Source: Terriglobus albidus (GTDB taxonomy: Bacteria; Acidobacteriota; Terriglobia; Terriglobales; Acidobacteriaceae). From it: a DNA stretch of 64,000 nucleotides. The position numbers and the translations under genes are program-made. The notes below the pieces were generated by a model. That model worked only from the letters and a program-made list of their open reading frames with translations. It did no database searches and was not told where the DNA came from. The stretch covers positions 124,001 through 188,000 of the forward strand of contig NZ_JAGTAS010000054.1 in assembly GCF_025685425.1 (NCBI RefSeq), written 5' to 3'. Positions 63,833-64,000 of the stretch are shown here, one piece after another (within the stretch, counting starts at the first letter, position 1; each line of letters starts with the position of its first letter).

Positions 63833-64000
63833 GGTGGAGTGTCGTAGGCGCCAACCCGATGCGCAAGCATCGTTGTTCTTCAACCGTAGTAGCAACCAGA
63901 TTGGAGGGCCACGATGTAGACCGCATCAAGCCGGCAGGATGTAGCGGATGCAAGAGCCGTACGGTGAAGGCGTAGCGAGCCACACCGGCCCCGAGTCTTG
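63833..64000 (+). repeat. Structured repeat, copy 2 (possible group II intron 5' part, runs off window)
   Basis: This copy begins near GGTGGAGTGTCGTAGGC and continues to the right edge. It aligns with 56388-56552. It is likely the better-preserved copy, and an intron reverse-transcriptase gene may follow beyond the window. The 63673-63832 stretch holds the upstream region of the toxin operon. Confidence 0.5.

Noticed and set aside
63732-63983. 83-codon minus-strand frame similar to the frame at 56333-56536
   Set aside because: The peptide similarity follows from the repeated DNA; a structured RNA explains it better than a protein.

Overview
The window looks like chromosome from a soil Acidobacteriota, probably Terriglobia/Acidobacteriaceae. 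This is an inference from content, not a database match. The main clues are a PadR regulator coupled to a very large duplicated MacB/FtsX permease (a typical acidobacterial pair), many secreted sugar-handling enzymes, frequent TTG/GTG starts with good ribosome binding sites, and dispersed composite palindromes between genes.

Positions 1-21,500 are a carbohydrate-use region. It holds a secreted VCBS-repeat protein, transketolase, cupin, NAD-epimerase, SMP-30-type lactonase, an IclR regulator, a Tat-exported sugar-phosphate-isomerase-like protein, three SDR oxidoreductases, a PQQ/cytochrome c dehydrogenase, an O-acetylesterase and a GH29 fucosidase. Five promoter regions in it carry a paired 15-bp palindrome (TTGCATAATACGCAA type) whose two copies always start 21 bp apart. 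The only local regulator that fits is the IclR protein, so most of the region appears to be one regulon.

Positions 21,500-35,000 are mixed core and accessory genes: a diguanylate cyclase, an ECF sigma factor, a Xre/RES toxin-antitoxin pair with its own twin operator, an aquaporin, a multi-membrane patatin divergent from a PLD-like protein with a histone-like lysine tail, and an ethanolamine-type permease.

Positions 35,000-64,000 are horizontally acquired in character. A frameshifted RHS gene with a small downstream gene is followed by an ArdC/DUF6908 pair and by four overlapping tyrosine recombinases in an A-B-A'-B' order, in which both B proteins have lost catalytic residues. Then come an ECF sigma/anti-sigma pair, a small Xre protein and a mobilisation module (MobF relaxase, VirD4/TraD-like coupling protein, ribbon-helix-helix accessory protein, candidate oriT). 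No type IV secretion genes are present, so this resembles an integrative mobilisable element. The right end carries an operon of a secreted protein, an RHS protein with a C-terminal EndoU nuclease domain and a MafI-like immunity protein. Direct copies of a structured repeat lie at 56.4 kb and at the window edge.

No rRNA, tRNA or CRISPR array was recognised.
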